Assembly (NCBI RefSeq): GCF_020171925.1
Contig: NZ_JAIVAR010000001.1
Coordinates: 620,001 to 684,000 of the forward strand
Direction of reading: 5' to 3'
Length of the DNA: 64,000 nt
DNA from: Rossellomorea aquimaris
GTDB lineage: Bacteria > Bacillota > Bacilli > Bacillales > Bacillaceae_B
Below, piece by piece: positions 1 through 8,949 of this stretch. The notes under the pieces were generated by a model. The model ran no database searches and was not told the DNA's origin. It was given only the letters and a program-made list of their open reading frames with translations. The translations under genes were made by a program, and so were the position numbers. Each line of letters starts with the position of its first letter. Position 1 is the first letter of the stretch.

Positions 1-76
1 CAGCTTCATGATCTGGCTGTATCCTGGCCTTTTCCTCAAGCAATTCCCCAATCGTCGTTTCTAAAATATCCGTCAA
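1..76 (-). CDS. AMP-dependent acyl-CoA synthetase/ligase, N-terminus only
   Basis: Only the first 25 codons lie in the window; the gene runs off the left edge. The readable peptide (LTDILETTIGELLEEKARIQ, then PDHEA) resembles the opening of AMP-binding acyl-CoA synthetases, in which a short helix ending in a PDxxA-type motif precedes the ligase core. That family activates fatty or other carboxylic acids with ATP and CoA. I chose the TTG at 76 because an AAAGGGGG ribosome binding site lies seven bases upstream; an in-frame GTG at 82 is too close to it. The assignment rests on a very short stretch and is moderate. Confidence 0.5.
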   Translation of the reverse strand, partial: MTDILETTIGELLEEKARIQPDHEA

Positions 77-182
77 ATCCACATCCCCCTTTGAATAACT
101 ACCCTGCAAATGCAGCAAAATTGTATTCTATGCGTGTATATTATCACAAAAGTTGAAATATTCAAACTAATATCATTTAAAT

Positions 183-197
183 TTATCAAATTGATAA
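183..197. promoter_or_regulatory. 15-bp palindrome TTATCAAATTGATAA, possible operator
   Basis: A perfect palindrome (TTATCAA, A, TTGATAA) lies about 105 bases upstream of the acyl-CoA-synthetase-like gene in an AT-rich gap. Its size and symmetry suit a dimeric repressor. No regulator gene is next to it. The rest of 77-387 holds no convincing gene; a minus-strand reading frame there has no ribosome binding site and an unlikely composition. Confidence 0.3.
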
Positions 198-387
198 TAT
201 AGGTTCTCTTTGTTAATGCTTTAATTTCAGGATTTAAGGGGTTGTGGTGCTTTGTGGATATTTTGAGCAATAACTCAAGCTGATTAACACGCAAAATGAT
301 ATAGGTTGAATTATCCTTCATTTTTTAATAACGTTTGACTAAAAGTGAGGCATAGAATGCTGAAGACGCATTTTTGAAGTTGTTCCA

Positions 388-517
388 GCTGTTGATTGGA
401 GTGAAAGACGAAGACTCCTGCGGGAAGAGTAGCTTATGTGAGACCCCCAGGAACGCAGTGACGAGGAGGCTCACAGGCTACCCGCGGAAAGCGAAGTCTT
501 TCACGGAAATCAACAGC
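388..517. repeat. Long imperfect hairpin repeat of Bacillaceae intergenic type
   Basis: The element is bounded by exact inverted ends (GCTGTTGATT at 388-397 and AATCAACAGC at 508-517). Nested inside are GTGAAAGAC/GTCTTTCAC, GCGGG/CCCGC, GTAGC/GCTAC and GTGAG/CTCAC pairs, so the whole 130 bp can fold into one long interrupted hairpin. The internal phrases (CGAAGACTCCTGCGGG, GACGAGGAGGCTCAC, CGCGGAAAGCGAAGTC) are familiar to me as an intergenic repeat found in many copies in Bacillaceae genomes. No coding capacity is seen. It resembles a REP or miniature non-autonomous element; how it is mobilised cannot be told from one copy. Confidence 0.65.
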
Positions 518-690
518 GGTGTTTAACAGCCCAACTAAAAAGAATCCTTTTAAAAAAACACCAACCTATTATTATTGACAAAATCCCTAAAAAATAAACC
601 TCATTCTACAAAATAAAAGAAAATCCAACTTTTGATGCAAATCGTAAAAAAACCCTTTTCAAATGGACCCTTTCTATGTAAAATAAATAG

Positions 691-714
691 AAAATATAGA
701 AAATTCTATATTTT
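691..714. promoter_or_regulatory. 24-bp AT-rich inverted repeat just upstream of the sda ribosome binding site
   Basis: Two exact 11-base arms (AAAATATAGAA and TTCTATATTTT) are separated by two bases and end eight bases before the sda ribosome binding site. It could be a protein-binding site or, if transcribed, a hairpin beside the Shine-Dalgarno. I found no exact DnaA box (TTATCCACA) close to the gene, although in B. subtilis the sda promoter is DnaA-regulated. Confidence 0.35.
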
Positions 715-736
715 AAACATTCCTAGGAGGTTGGTC

Positions 737-868
737 ATGAAAATCTTAAGTAATGAACAGTTAGTCGCAGCGTATCGTGATGCTGAGAAGCAAGGGAATG
801 ATCAGGACTGGATTCAATTATTAAGAAAAGAGATCCGAAACCGAGGATTGAAACCTTTTAGGAAATGA
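737..868 (+). CDS. sda: Sporulation histidine kinase inhibitor Sda
   Basis: This 43-residue protein begins MKILSNEQLVAAYRDAEK and ends in a basic RNRGL-type helix. It matches the helical-hairpin Sda family (LSxExLxxxYxxA ... FIxLIxxEIxRR pattern). Sda binds the dimerisation domain of sporulation sensor kinases such as KinA and blocks phosphorelay entry while DNA replication is under way or perturbed. The start at 737 has a TAGGAGG site seven bases upstream; an in-frame upstream extension to 632 has no ribosome binding site and would add unrelated residues. The gene stands alone with its own terminator. The length equals the family norm. Confidence 0.85.
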   Translation: MKILSNEQLVAAYRDAEKQGNDQDWIQLLRKEIRNRGLKPFRK

Positions 869-930
869 TGATGGAAACAAAGAAATAACGATATGAAGAC
901 ATTCTCACCCCCCTCGAGAATCGTTGTTTT

Positions 931-960
931 ACAGACTCCTATATAGGAGTCTGTTTTTTT
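931..960 (+). terminator. Intrinsic terminator of sda
   Basis: A perfect hairpin (ACAGACTCCTAT/ATAGGAGTCTGT) is followed by seven T residues, about 60 bases after the sda stop codon. Confidence 0.85.
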
Positions 961-974
961 ACGTTTTCATCCCA

Positions 975-1088
975 TTATTTCTTAGTATAATGATCCTCAA
1001 TCTGTTGTTTTTGTTCATGATCCAGCAAGCCGATCTTGTGTAGGAAATACGTGTAGTACATGAGCTTTTTAATATATCGTTGATTCAT
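975..1088 (-). CDS. Small protein of 37 residues, unknown function
   Basis: The reading frame starts MNQRYIKKLMYYTYFLHKIG and ends in a charged EQKQQIEDHYTKK tail. A GGGAG site lies ten bases upstream of the ATG. It has a basic amphipathic first half and an acidic/basic tail but no membrane segment. The size and basic helix recall small iron-responsive proteins of the FbpA kind, but the match is too weak to name it. It lies between the sda and odhB terminators and has no operon partner. Confidence 0.5.
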   Translation of the reverse strand: MNQRYIKKLMYYTYFLHKIGLLDHEQKQQIEDHYTKK

Positions 1089-1187
1089 TTCCGCTCATCT
1101 CCCTTCGTCCTAATCTTTCCTTAAGGAAAAATCTTTTCGTCTTACTATATTTTATGCAAGATGTGAAAAGAGTGATCGTAATCAAAC

Positions 1188-1220
1188 AAAAAAAGGCCGA
1201 TACACAATCAGTGTATCGGC
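1188..1220 (-). terminator. Intrinsic terminator of odhAB
   Basis: On the minus strand a GCCGATACAC stem with its exact complement is followed by CCTTTTTTT. It lies about 35 bases past the odhB stop. Confidence 0.85.
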
Positions 1221-1255
1221 AAACTCATTCATCTATATCATTCAAGTAGTGGAGG

Positions 1256-2497
1256 TTATCCCTCTAATAATAAATCTTCAGGGTTTTCAAGCAAGTTCTT
1301 GATTGTAGACAGGAATCCTACTGCTTCCTTGCCATCAATGATTCGGTGATCATAAGAAAGTGCAATGTACATCATCGGGCGATTTTCCATTTTTTCCTTG
1401 TCGATCGCCACTGGTCGAAGCTGGATTGTATGCATACCCAAGATTCCGACTTGAGGCCCGTTAAGGATTGGAGTAGAAAGTAAAGATCCGAATACGCCTC
1501 CATTGGTAATCGTGAATGAACCACCTTGCAGATCGGAAAGGGCAAGTTTGTTATTTCTTGCCTTTGTTGCAAGCTCCATGATTTCGCCTTCGATCTCAGC
1601 GAAGTTTTTGCGTTCGCAATCCCTTACAACCGGTACTACAAGACCGTCTTCAGTGGAAACAGCAACACCGACATCATAGTATTTCTTCAGAACGATTTCA
1701 TCACCATCGATTTCAGCGTTGACGTAAGGATATTTCTTAAGGGCAGCTACCACGGCCTTCGTAAAGAAGCTCATGAAGCCTAATCTTACATCGTGATCCT
1801 CGAAGAATTTATCTTTCTTGCGTTTACGCAATTCCATTACGGCTGACATGTCAATTTCATTGAATGTCGTGAGCATGGCAGCTGTTTGCTGTACTTCGAC
1901 AAGGCGTTTTGCGATGGTTTGTCTGCGACGGGACATCTTTTCACGCACAACAGGCTTACCATCATCTTTCTTGGCAGGTGCCTTCTTGGCTTCCTGTGCA
2001 GGCTTTGCAGGTGTTGAAGCAGGTCTGTTTTCAAATGCTTCAATATCTTGCTTGCGCACTCTTCCAAGTGGATCGGTAGGGACTTGAGAAAGGTCGATTC
2101 CCTTTTCACGGGCTAGCTTGCGTGCGGCCGGTGATGCGATCGGACGATTCTTCTTATCCTCTTTCGCAGCAGGAGCTTCTTGAGCTGTCTTCTCTTCTGC
2201 TTTCTCCTCTTGTTTAGGTTCTGCCTTTTCTTCTTGTTGTTCTGAAGGTGTAGGAGCTTCCCCGCCTGCGCCTACAATGGCAATGACCTGTCCTACTTCT
2301 ACAGTGTCACCTTCATCAGCTTTAAGTTCTTGAATGGTACCTGCTTCTTCAGAAATCACTTCTACATTTACTTTATCTGTCTCAAGCTCTACGATGTATT
2401 CGCCTTTTTCAACGTAATCGCCTGGTTGTTTCAACCATTGAGCAATCGTACCTTCTGTAATTGATTCTGCAAGTTCTGGAACTTTGATTTCTGCCAC
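1256..2497 (-). CDS. odhB: Dihydrolipoyllysine-residue succinyltransferase, E2 of 2-oxoglutarate dehydrogenase
   Basis: OdhB moves the succinyl group from the E1-bound intermediate to CoA through a lipoyl swinging arm in the TCA cycle. The 413 residues show the standard order: an N-terminal lipoyl domain with the modified lysine in the ETDKV motif (about residue 42), a long Ala/Pro/Glu/Lys linker, the small E1/E3-binding domain ([15 protein letters not shown], about 121-155), a second linker, and a C-terminal acyltransferase core with the catalytic DHRIIDG motif near residue 385. It follows odhA by 19 bases, has a GAGGA site, and is transcribed from the odhA promoter. The E3 subunit is not in this window; in relatives it is shared with pyruvate dehydrogenase. 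Confidence 0.97.
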   Translation of the reverse strand: MAEIKVPELAESITEGTIAQWLKQPGDYVEKGEYIVELETDKVNVEVISEEAGTIQELKADEGDTVEVGQVIAIVGAGGEAPTPSEQQEEKAEPKQEEKAEEKTAQEAPAAKEDKKNRPIASPAARKLAREKGIDLSQVPTDPLGRVRKQDIEAFENRPASTPAKPAQEAKKAPAKKDDGKPVVREKMSRRRQTIAKRLVEVQQTAAMLTTFNEIDMSAVMELRKRKKDKFFEDHDVRLGFMSFFTKAVVAALKKYPYVNAEIDGDEIVLKKYYDVGVAVSTEDGLVVPVVRDCERKNFAEIEGEIMELATKARNNKLALSDLQGGSFTITNGGVFGSLLSTPILNGPQVGILGMHTIQLRPVAIDKEKMENRPMMYIALSYDHRIIDGKEAVGFLSTIKNLLENPEDLLLEG

Positions 2498-2516
2498 TGT
2501 GATGTCCTCCTCTTTC

Positions 2517-5366
2517 TTATCGGGTTAACGCTTCTGTAATAATACGTGCTTGTTCTTTTTTGTGTACGTATGGTTCACCTTCTGAAGGACTGGAACGTCT
2601 GCGTCGTCCCACATACTGAACCTCCACGCCATCTTTCGCCAAGTCACGCAGTCTTGGTTCCACAAATGTCCAAGCGCCCATATTTTTAGGCTCTTCCTGG
2701 ATCCATACTAGTTCCTTCAGGTTCGGATAGCGATCGAGGATGCCCTCTAAATGGTTATTAGGGAACGGATATATCTCTTCAAGTCGAAGGATATGGAGCC
2801 AATCCATGTCTTCTTTGCCTTGAAGCTTTTCTTCAAGGTCAATGGTGACCTTACCGCTTCCGATTACAATGCGTTCCACTGCTTCGTGATGTTCTCCCAT
2901 TCCCTTTTGCTCCAAGACGGAATGGAATTCCCCTCCTGCCAGTTCTTCTGCTGTCACCGATGCAAACTGGTTACGCAAGAGACTCTTTGGCGTCATGATG
3001 ACAAGCGGGCGTACTTCTTCTTTCTGAAGGATGGCAGCTTGTCTGCGAAGGATATGGAAGTATTGTCCGGCAGTCGAACAGTTTGCAACCGTCCAGTTAT
3101 ACTCCCCACCCAATTGAAGGAATCTTTCCAGGCGTGCGCTGGAGTGCTCAGGGCCCTGACCTTCATAACCGTGAGGAAGAAGCATGACAAGTCCCGACTT
3201 CTGCCCCCACTTTGCACGGCCTGCAGAGATGAACTGATCGAACATCACTTGGGCCATGTTGGAGAAATCACCGAATTGCGCTTCCCATAGGACGAGCGTC
3301 TCTGGAGCGAAAACGTTGTAACCATACTCGTATCCGACTACAGCAGTTTCAGTCAATGGACTGTTATGAACGACGAACGACGCATTCGCATCCTGGATAT
3401 GATGCAATGGGATATATTCCTCTCCCGTCTTTTCATCATGAAGGACAAGGTGCCGCTGAGCGAATGTTCCACGTTCTGAATCCTGACCTGTCAGACGGAT
3501 CGGGGTGCCATCTTTTAATATAGATGCGAACGCGAGTGTCTCCGCGTGCGCCCAATCGATTTTTCCTTTACCTTCGAAAGCAAGGCCGCGTCTCTGTAGG
3601 ATTTTCCCTAGCTTTTTGAAGACATTGAAGCCTTCAGGCCATTCCAACAGCTCTTCGTTGATATTCTTCAATTTTGAGAAATCAACCGACGTATTCAATT
3701 CAGGAAGGCCATTTGCCACATCTTCCGGAGGTGCCATGACTGTATCTGGATCTTCATCTTTTGCAGGCACTTTCTCGTATGCGGATTTCAGCACTTCCTC
3801 CACTTCTGATTGCATCTTATTGAATTCATCTTCCGTTACAATGCCTTCTGAAATCAGTTTGTCAGCATAAAGCTTCATTACGTTTGGATGATTCTGGATG
3901 ATGGAATACATTTGTGGATTCGTCACCATTGGCTCATCCATTTCGTTATGACCGAATCGGCGGTAACCGATTAAATCGATTACGAAATCCTTACCGAATG
4001 TTTTGCGATATTCATAGGCAAGTACAGCTGCAGCAAGACAAGCTTCAGGATCATCAGCGTTCACATGGACGATCGGCACTTCAAAGCCTTTGGCTGTATC
4101 AGATGCATATTTGGTAGAACGTGAGTCACGGCTCTCCGTCGTGAATCCGATCATATTGTTAGCGATCAGATGGATCGAACCGCCAGTATTATATCCGCGT
4201 AAGCGGCTCATGTTCAATGTCTCTGCCACCACGCCCTGACCTGGGAATGCAGCATCACCGTGAATCATGACAGCATAAGACGTCTCTGAAGATTGTGCAG
4301 GGTACCCGTTCTCTTCACGGTTCTCCTGTGCTGCACGTGTATAACCTGCGACAATCGGGCTGACCACTTCAAGATGGCTCGGATTGTTTGCGAGTGTCAC
4401 GCGAGCCCTTGCAGTCGGCATTGCCTGCGGTGAGATTTCCCTGTCAGCCCCTAAGTGATACTTCACATCCCCGGTCCAGCCGAATGTGATGCCGATTGAA
4501 CCTTCGGAAGGGATCAAATCTTTACTAGGTGCATGTTGAAACTCTGCAAAGATCATTTCATACGGCTTACCGATGACATGTGCGAGGACATTCAAACGTC
4601 CACGGTGGGCCATGCCGATGTTCACGGTTTTTGCACCGGATTCAACCGAATAGCGGACCAACTCGTCCAGTAGTGGAACCATTGTATCCAATCCTTCGAT
4701 TGAAAAGCGTTTTTGGCCGACAAATGTACGATGGATATATTTCTCGAATCCGTCCACTTCTGTCAGGCGCTTTAGTAAGGCTACTTTTTGTTCTTTTGAT
4801 AATGAGGAGAAATAGGAGCCTGATTCGATTTTCTCCCTTAGCCAATTCTTCTCTTCAAGTTCATGTACATGGGCATATTCGAATGCCAGCTTCTGAGTGT
4901 ATACTTCTTTCAAGTGATTGACTGCCTGAAGGCCATCCTTGATATGAGGAGGTGCATCCGGGCATAAGAATTCGACAGGTATGCTCTTCAAATCTTCTTC
5001 CGTCAAGTCAAATTCCGATAAGTCAATCCTTCTGGTGTCTTTATTTCGGTCATTAAGCGGATTGATGTCTGCAGCAAGATGACCATATGTACGAATATTG
5101 TCTGCAAGCTTGACGGCTGCAACCATCTTACTTAGAGCAGTGGGCTCGGCAGGCAAAGTAAATGAAGCATCTGCTTTCTGTGCGTTTGCCATCACTGCAA
5201 CATCTTCAGCAGTAGGAGGCCCCCATTGTTCAAATAATTCCCTAAGTTCGGGGTCTACTTCGGATGGATCTTCAAGGAATTGCTCATAAACCTCCATCAC
5301 GTAGCCCAGATTTGGTCCGTAAAAGGAATGCCATGGCTCACCTTGGTTTGTCGATTGCTTTTTCAT
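2517..5366 (-). CDS. odhA: 2-oxoglutarate dehydrogenase E1 component
   Basis: This thiamine-diphosphate enzyme decarboxylates 2-oxoglutarate and hands succinyl to OdhB. The 949-residue length is normal for Bacillus OdhA. The N-terminus ([20 protein letters not shown]) is the E1 tail that engages the complex. The [15 protein letters not shown] motif, about residue 370, belongs to the cofactor/metal-binding region, and the C-terminal half carries the transketolase pyrimidine-binding and C-terminal domains. The start at 5366 follows a TGGAGGTTTTT site. odhA and odhB form a two-gene operon. The promoter upstream overlaps a cre-like element, which points to carbon catabolite control by CcpA, as known for this operon in B. 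subtilis. Confidence 0.97.
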   Translation of the reverse strand: MKKQSTNQGEPWHSFYGPNLGYVMEVYEQFLEDPSEVDPELRELFEQWGPPTAEDVAVMANAQKADASFTLPAEPTALSKMVAAVKLADNIRTYGHLAADINPLNDRNKDTRRIDLSEFDLTEEDLKSIPVEFLCPDAPPHIKDGLQAVNHLKEVYTQKLAFEYAHVHELEEKNWLREKIESGSYFSSLSKEQKVALLKRLTEVDGFEKYIHRTFVGQKRFSIEGLDTMVPLLDELVRYSVESGAKTVNIGMAHRGRLNVLAHVIGKPYEMIFAEFQHAPSKDLIPSEGSIGITFGWTGDVKYHLGADREISPQAMPTARARVTLANNPSHLEVVSPIVAGYTRAAQENREENGYPAQSSETSYAVMIHGDAAFPGQGVVAETLNMSRLRGYNTGGSIHLIANNMIGFTTESRDSRSTKYASDTAKGFEVPIVHVNADDPEACLAAAVLAYEYRKTFGKDFVIDLIGYRRFGHNEMDEPMVTNPQMYSIIQNHPNVMKLYADKLISEGIVTEDEFNKMQSEVEEVLKSAYEKVPAKDEDPDTVMAPPEDVANGLPELNTSVDFSKLKNINEELLEWPEGFNVFKKLGKILQRRGLAFEGKGKIDWAHAETLAFASILKDGTPIRLTGQDSERGTFAQRHLVLHDEKTGEEYIPLHHIQDANASFVVHNSPLTETAVVGYEYGYNVFAPETLVLWEAQFGDFSNMAQVMFDQFISAGRAKWGQKSGLVMLLPHGYEGQGPEHSSARLERFLQLGGEYNWTVANCSTAGQYFHILRRQAAILQKEEVRPLVIMTPKSLLRNQFASVTAEELAGGEFHSVLEQKGMGEHHEAVERIVIGSGKVTIDLEEKLQGKEDMDWLHILRLEEIYPFPNNHLEGILDRYPNLKELVWIQEEPKNMGAWTFVEPRLRDLAKDGVEVQYVGRRRRSSPSEGEPYVHKKEQARIITEALTR

Positions 5367-5458
5367 TTTGAAAAACCTCCAACTATTTGCCAGTTAGTAT
5401 AATTTTGGGTATCAAGTATCCTTCCATTCCAATATTCAACTATTGTTATGCAAGAATA

Positions 5459-5487
5459 ATATTATTTAAGCAATAAAACGCTTACAA
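5459..5487 (-). promoter_or_regulatory. odhAB promoter with overlapping cre site
   Basis: On the minus strand TTGTAA (-35) and TAATAT (-10) are separated by 17 bases, about 95 bases before odhA. The sequence TGTAAGCGTTTTAT at 5473-5486 covers the -35 and the start of the spacer; it matches the cre consensus TGWAARCGYTWNCW at all but one position. CcpA binding there would block the polymerase. This is inference from position and motif. Confidence 0.6.
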
Positions 5488-5638
5488 GGATATTTTATCA
5501 CTGTACAGTATTAAGATAAAGTCTTTATGACAAATTTCTTAAAATTTTGTGTACTCCTCGAATGTGCTTTTTTACTTATATTCCCATAGTAATTTGTGAA
5601 AAACTTCATATAAAACGATTATTCTGAAATAACTTTCT

Positions 5639-5817
5639 ATTAAGCGCTTTCTTCTCCACCCTCTTATAAGAGCTACTTAGGTAACTTTTTTTCATAAACC
5701 ATCTTACTACTCTTACTAAAAAAAACCAAATACTTTTTCTCAATTTCGGAAAATTTTATTGTTTGTAAGAATCCTATAATAAAAGTGTTGAAGCTGTTAT
5801 ATAGGAAAGCGCTTTGA
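5639..5817. promoter_or_regulatory. Two further cre-like palindromes in the odhA-gerT gap
   Basis: AGAAAGCGCTTAAT (5639-5652, minus) and TCAAAGCGCTTTCC (5804-5817, minus) share the AAAGCGCTT core of CcpA sites but deviate at the outer positions. They lie 150 to 330 bases upstream of the odhA promoter in a 670-base gap that holds no convincing gene. They could be auxiliary sites or chance AT-rich palindromes. Confidence 0.3.
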
Positions 5818-5929
5818 AACCACATCCATTTTGATGATCGCCATTGGTCTCCGGTCAACCGGATTTTTGGATTAAGCAGTTTACTCTTCCTTTCCCTTAA
5901 AGTTGAACCTTTAATCATGCTGGACCTGA

Positions 5930-5956
5930 ACGATTCGCCCAATCGTGCATAGACTA
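5930..5956 (+). promoter_or_regulatory. SigK-type promoter of the GerT-like gene
   Basis: AC at 5930-5931, a 16-base spacer and CATAGACTA at 5948-5956 match the SigK pattern (AC, 16-17 bases, CATANNNTA). It lies about 80 bases before the start codon and fits mother-cell expression of a late spore protein. Confidence 0.55.
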
Positions 5957-6037
5957 TACCATCCACACTTATGCGCACGTGGCATTTACGGCTTGGTAAA
6001 GCGAACATCTTAAATGTGTCAAAGAAAGGTGATGCTT

Positions 6038-6547
6038 ATGTTTCCTTGGAGCCTGTTTCCATTCAACAAAGATATGAAAGATCAAATGAATAAAATGAAT
6101 CCGAAAGAAATCGACTCGTATGTACAGGATATGATGAAAAAGATGTTCCCCGGCGGCTACAGCAGCATGATGAATCCAACCGAGGCCATGAATGGTCATC
6201 AACCGTTCATTCATTCAATGAACAAGGACCCGGTCCAGCAAGAGCAAGAAAAGACGGCCCAGCACAATCAGATCCCAGTCAATGTCTTTGAAACCTTTGA
6301 GGATGTCTATATCAGGATGAAGATACCGAACGAAGAATGGATGAAACAGATGAAGATTTTCCACACTTCGAATCAAGCGATCATCGAGAATATTCCTGAA
6401 CACGGCGACCGACAAGTGCTGACGCTCCCTTCCCTCGTCAAGAAAAAGGGGGCAATGGCACAATACAGGGATGGAATTCTTGAATTGAGGATTCCAAGAA
6501 GCGTCGATCTGCAATATACAGAAATAGACGTCTCAGATAAGTACTGA
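6038..6547 (+). CDS. Hsp20/alpha-crystallin-like spore protein, GerT-like
   Basis: The 169-residue protein opens MFPWSLFPFNKDMKDQM, has a KKMFPGGY segment near residue 35, and ends in a beta-rich alpha-crystallin-like domain (about 80-165: IPVNVFETFEDVYIRMKI through GILELRIPR). Spore coat-associated Hsp20-like proteins of this layout include GerT and CotM of B. subtilis. From memory gerT lies near odhA there, which supports the name. I chose ATG 6038 with an AAAGAAAGG site; an in-frame start at 6014 would add eight unrelated residues without a better site. The upstream SigK-like promoter supports a spore role. The exact family member is inferred. Confidence 0.65.
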   Translation: MFPWSLFPFNKDMKDQMNKMNPKEIDSYVQDMMKKMFPGGYSSMMNPTEAMNGHQPFIHSMNKDPVQQEQEKTAQHNQIPVNVFETFEDVYIRMKIPNEEWMKQMKIFHTSNQAIIENIPEHGDRQVLTLPSLVKKKGAMAQYRDGILELRIPRSVDLQYTEIDVSDKY

Positions 6548-6554
6548 GACGTCT
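6526..6554. terminator. Hairpin between converging genes
   Basis: AGACGTCTCAG and CTGAGACGTCT form a perfect 11-bp stem around the stop codons of two converging genes. Neither side has a strong T run, so it may be a weak bidirectional terminator. Confidence 0.45.
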
Positions 6555-7980
6555 AGACTTCATTCGTATGCTCCATTGCTTTCTTCAAGGAGACCCGGAT
6601 AATGGTACCGGTGGGTTGATTGTTAGACGCTTCAATGGTACCACCATAGTTAAAGATCAGTTTGGATGCAATCGCAAGTCCAAGTCCATAGCCGCCCTTT
6701 TCCCTGCTCCTCGCTTTATCCACACGATAGAAGCGATCAAATACTTTTTGAAGATCTTCCTCAGGGATTCCAATCCCTTCATCTTTCACTTCGAGCACCA
6801 ATCGATCCTCCTGGCCAAATAATCGTACCTTTACCATCGTATGTGATTCCGAATATTTTACAGCATTGTCTAATAGGATGACGAGGATCTGTTCAAGATG
6901 CCTTTTCAGCATGAAGGCGTCTTCACTATTCTTCAGTTCATTGACTAATTCAAAACGATAATCTTCATGAAGAAATGCAAAATCGCGGATGATCTTAGTG
7001 GAAACTTCCTCAAGGTCAACCCTTGCGTTCTCATAATCCGTCAACTCGCGGTCTGCCCTGGATAGTTCGAGCAACTCACCGACCAGTCTCTTCACCCTGT
7101 CAAGCTCTTCCAAGGACACCTGCAGGGACTCTTCGAGGATGGTAGGGTCCTTCTTACCCCACCTATTCAAAAGGGCCAGGTGCCCCTCCAATACTTGTAT
7201 AGGGGTCCTGAGCTCGTGTGATGCATCCTCCACGAATTGCTGCTGCTGTCTGAAAGACTTCTCGATCTCACTCATCATTTTATTGAAGATTTGTGAGAGT
7301 TCACTGATTTCATCGTGGGCGTTTGTTGTCTCAACCCTTCGCTGGAACCCATTCCTTTCAATTGAACGCATCGCTTCAGAAAGCTTGTTAAGGGGCCGTA
7401 TAAAGCTCCGGGCCATCAAGTATCCAAGTAGGGCACTCAATAACAGCGCAGCGATGCCTGTAATTGACATCATCCAGAATAAGTTCTTCATTATATTCTC
7501 ATACCTGTTCAGCGGCTGGATGATTTCGACGTATCCATTGAATTGCCTTGAAACAATCGGGGAATGTCCGATTAGGACCTTCTTTCCGTCAGATTCAATC
7601 AGGTTGACCGTTTTATCCCTGACAGGCTGGAAAGGAATATAAAAAGCGGGTTCATTCTCGCCCCTGATCTCAAGTGCTTGCTTCCCTTGACGGTCAAGGA
7701 TCCTGATGGTCTGGTCCTTTTCCGCAATTTGCTTCATGAGGTCCCTGCTTTCATAAATATCCTGAAGCTTGACATTAGGTCCCCGCTGTTTAAAAAATAC
7801 CGTAATTTCATCCAGTACACGGCTGAAGTTATTTTCTTCTTCATCCAACATCCATTTATTGATGGCATGATATTGGAAGAAACTGAAAAGAAAGAAGGCG
7901 AGGAAGATGGCTGAACCTGCTGCAAGAGCCCACTTCACCTTTAGCGATGTTGGTTTGACCCAACTTTTCAAATCGATCAT
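6553..7980 (-). CDS. Sensor histidine kinase, ArlS-like
   Basis: The 475-residue membrane kinase has a first transmembrane helix at about residues 15-38, an extracytoplasmic sensor loop to about 165, a second helix at about 168-190, a HAMP linker, and a HisKA domain with the phosphoacceptor in SHELRTP near residue 255. An HATPase domain follows, with N box (DNAVKYS), G1 (DEGIGIPEED) and G2 (GYGLGLAI). It presumably autophosphorylates on an envelope signal and passes phosphate to the regulator encoded immediately before it, whose gene overlaps by four bases (ATGA). The architecture is closest to ArlS/YkoH-type kinases. The ligand is not apparent. Confidence 0.85.
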   Translation of the reverse strand: MIDLKSWVKPTSLKVKWALAAGSAIFLAFFLFSFFQYHAINKWMLDEEENNFSRVLDEITVFFKQRGPNVKLQDIYESRDLMKQIAEKDQTIRILDRQGKQALEIRGENEPAFYIPFQPVRDKTVNLIESDGKKVLIGHSPIVSRQFNGYVEIIQPLNRYENIMKNLFWMMSITGIAALLLSALLGYLMARSFIRPLNKLSEAMRSIERNGFQRRVETTNAHDEISELSQIFNKMMSEIEKSFRQQQQFVEDASHELRTPIQVLEGHLALLNRWGKKDPTILEESLQVSLEELDRVKRLVGELLELSRADRELTDYENARVDLEEVSTKIIRDFAFLHEDYRFELVNELKNSEDAFMLKRHLEQILVILLDNAVKYSESHTMVKVRLFGQEDRLVLEVKDEGIGIPEEDLQKVFDRFYRVDKARSREKGGYGLGLAIASKLIFNYGGTIEASNNQPTGTIIRVSLKKAMEHTNEV

Positions 7981-8657
7981 GACCTCATCACATATCCAGT
8001 GCCACGGACTGTTTGAATGATGCTTTCTTCATTTGGTGTGTCCAGCTTATTACGCAAGTAACGGACATAAACGTCCACCACATTTGTTTCGACTTCTGTA
8101 TCGTACCCCCATACTTTATTCAACAGTACTTCACGGGTCAGGACGATATTTTTATTTTCCAGAAACGCCAGCAGCAGATCGTACTCCCTCTTCGTCACTT
8201 CGATTTCTTTCTCGTCTTTGTATACCTGCCTTGATTCCTTATACACGGTCAGGTTCTTGTGGGTATAGGTCGTGACAGGGGTCTGTGGTCCATCACTCTG
8301 TGTGCGCCTGAAGACGGCACGGAGTCTTGCGAGAAGTTCTTCGATCGCAAATGGCTTTACGATATAATCATCAGCCCCACTGTCAAGACCCGATACTCTA
8401 TCCATGACGCTATCACGTGCAGTGATCATCAGGATCGGCGTTTCCTTGCTCTGTCTGATTCGCCTGCACACTTCCAATCCATTCAGACCCGGCAGCATGA
8501 GATCAAGAAGGATCACATCCCACTCCTCATTCAACGCCATTTCGAGTCCATCGCGTCCTGTAAATGCAAGGCCAATATCATATCCTTCATATTTCAATTC
8601 CAACTCTATGAAACGTGATAAGTTTTTTTCATCTTCAATCACTAGTATCCTTTTCAT
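7977..8657 (-). CDS. OmpR-family response regulator, ArlR-like
   Basis: The 226 residues comprise a receiver domain (acidic pocket EDE near residue 8, phosphoacceptor Asp in VILLDLMLPG near 52, Lys in VKPF near 102) and a C-terminal winged-helix DNA-binding domain ending in TVRGTGYVMR. The receiver resembles S. aureus ArlR and B. subtilis YkoG. It is translationally coupled to the kinase gene. It probably controls envelope genes, but no target is visible in the window. A 38-residue membrane peptide gene lies 26 bases upstream in the same direction. Confidence 0.87.
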   Translation of the reverse strand: MKRILVIEDEKNLSRFIELELKYEGYDIGLAFTGRDGLEMALNEEWDVILLDLMLPGLNGLEVCRRIRQSKETPILMITARDSVMDRVSGLDSGADDYIVKPFAIEELLARLRAVFRRTQSDGPQTPVTTYTHKNLTVYKESRQVYKDEKEIEVTKREYDLLLAFLENKNIVLTREVLLNKVWGYDTEVETNVVDVYVRYLRNKLDTPNEESIIQTVRGTGYVMRS

Positions 8658-8683
8658 TCACTCACCTGCTATACCTGATCCAT

Positions 8684-8800
8684 TTATTTCTTTGAGAAAA
8701 AATCATAAAATGCCTGAAAAATTTCTATACCTTGAAACATAAACAGTGTCAAAGCCGTCATGCTGAAGAACAGGATGGGTATGAAGCGAATCCACATCAT
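8684..8800 (-). CDS. Tiny membrane protein in front of the two-component system
   Basis: A 38-codon frame starts MMWIRFIPILFFSMTALTLF and ends IEIFQAFYDFFSKK, giving one transmembrane helix with a short positively charged end. A textbook GGGAGG site lies seven bases upstream of the ATG. The stop lies 26 bases before the response-regulator start, so the three genes probably share a transcript. I do not recognise a family. A role in modulating the sensor kinase is a guess from position. Confidence 0.65.
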   Translation of the reverse strand: MMWIRFIPILFFSMTALTLFMFQGIEIFQAFYDFFSKK

Positions 8801-8949
8801 ATCATTACCTCCCTTTTAAGTTCTGACTTTATCATCCTCCTCGAAAATTAAAATCTGATGAGAAGGGGATAAAATTTTGGTAAAAGGGTGTGAATTCACA
8901 TTATGATCGTATTGGTGATCGACTGATTCACATCTCTGCCGAATCATTA

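Noticed and set aside
73..321. 82-codon minus-strand reading frame in the first gap
   Set aside because: It has no ribosome binding site and overlaps the start of the acyl-CoA synthetase-like gene; the composition is that of AT-rich non-coding DNA.
2751..3290. 179-codon plus-strand frame inside odhA
   Set aside because: It is antisense to a strongly conserved gene and has no independent ribosome binding site or recognisable domain.
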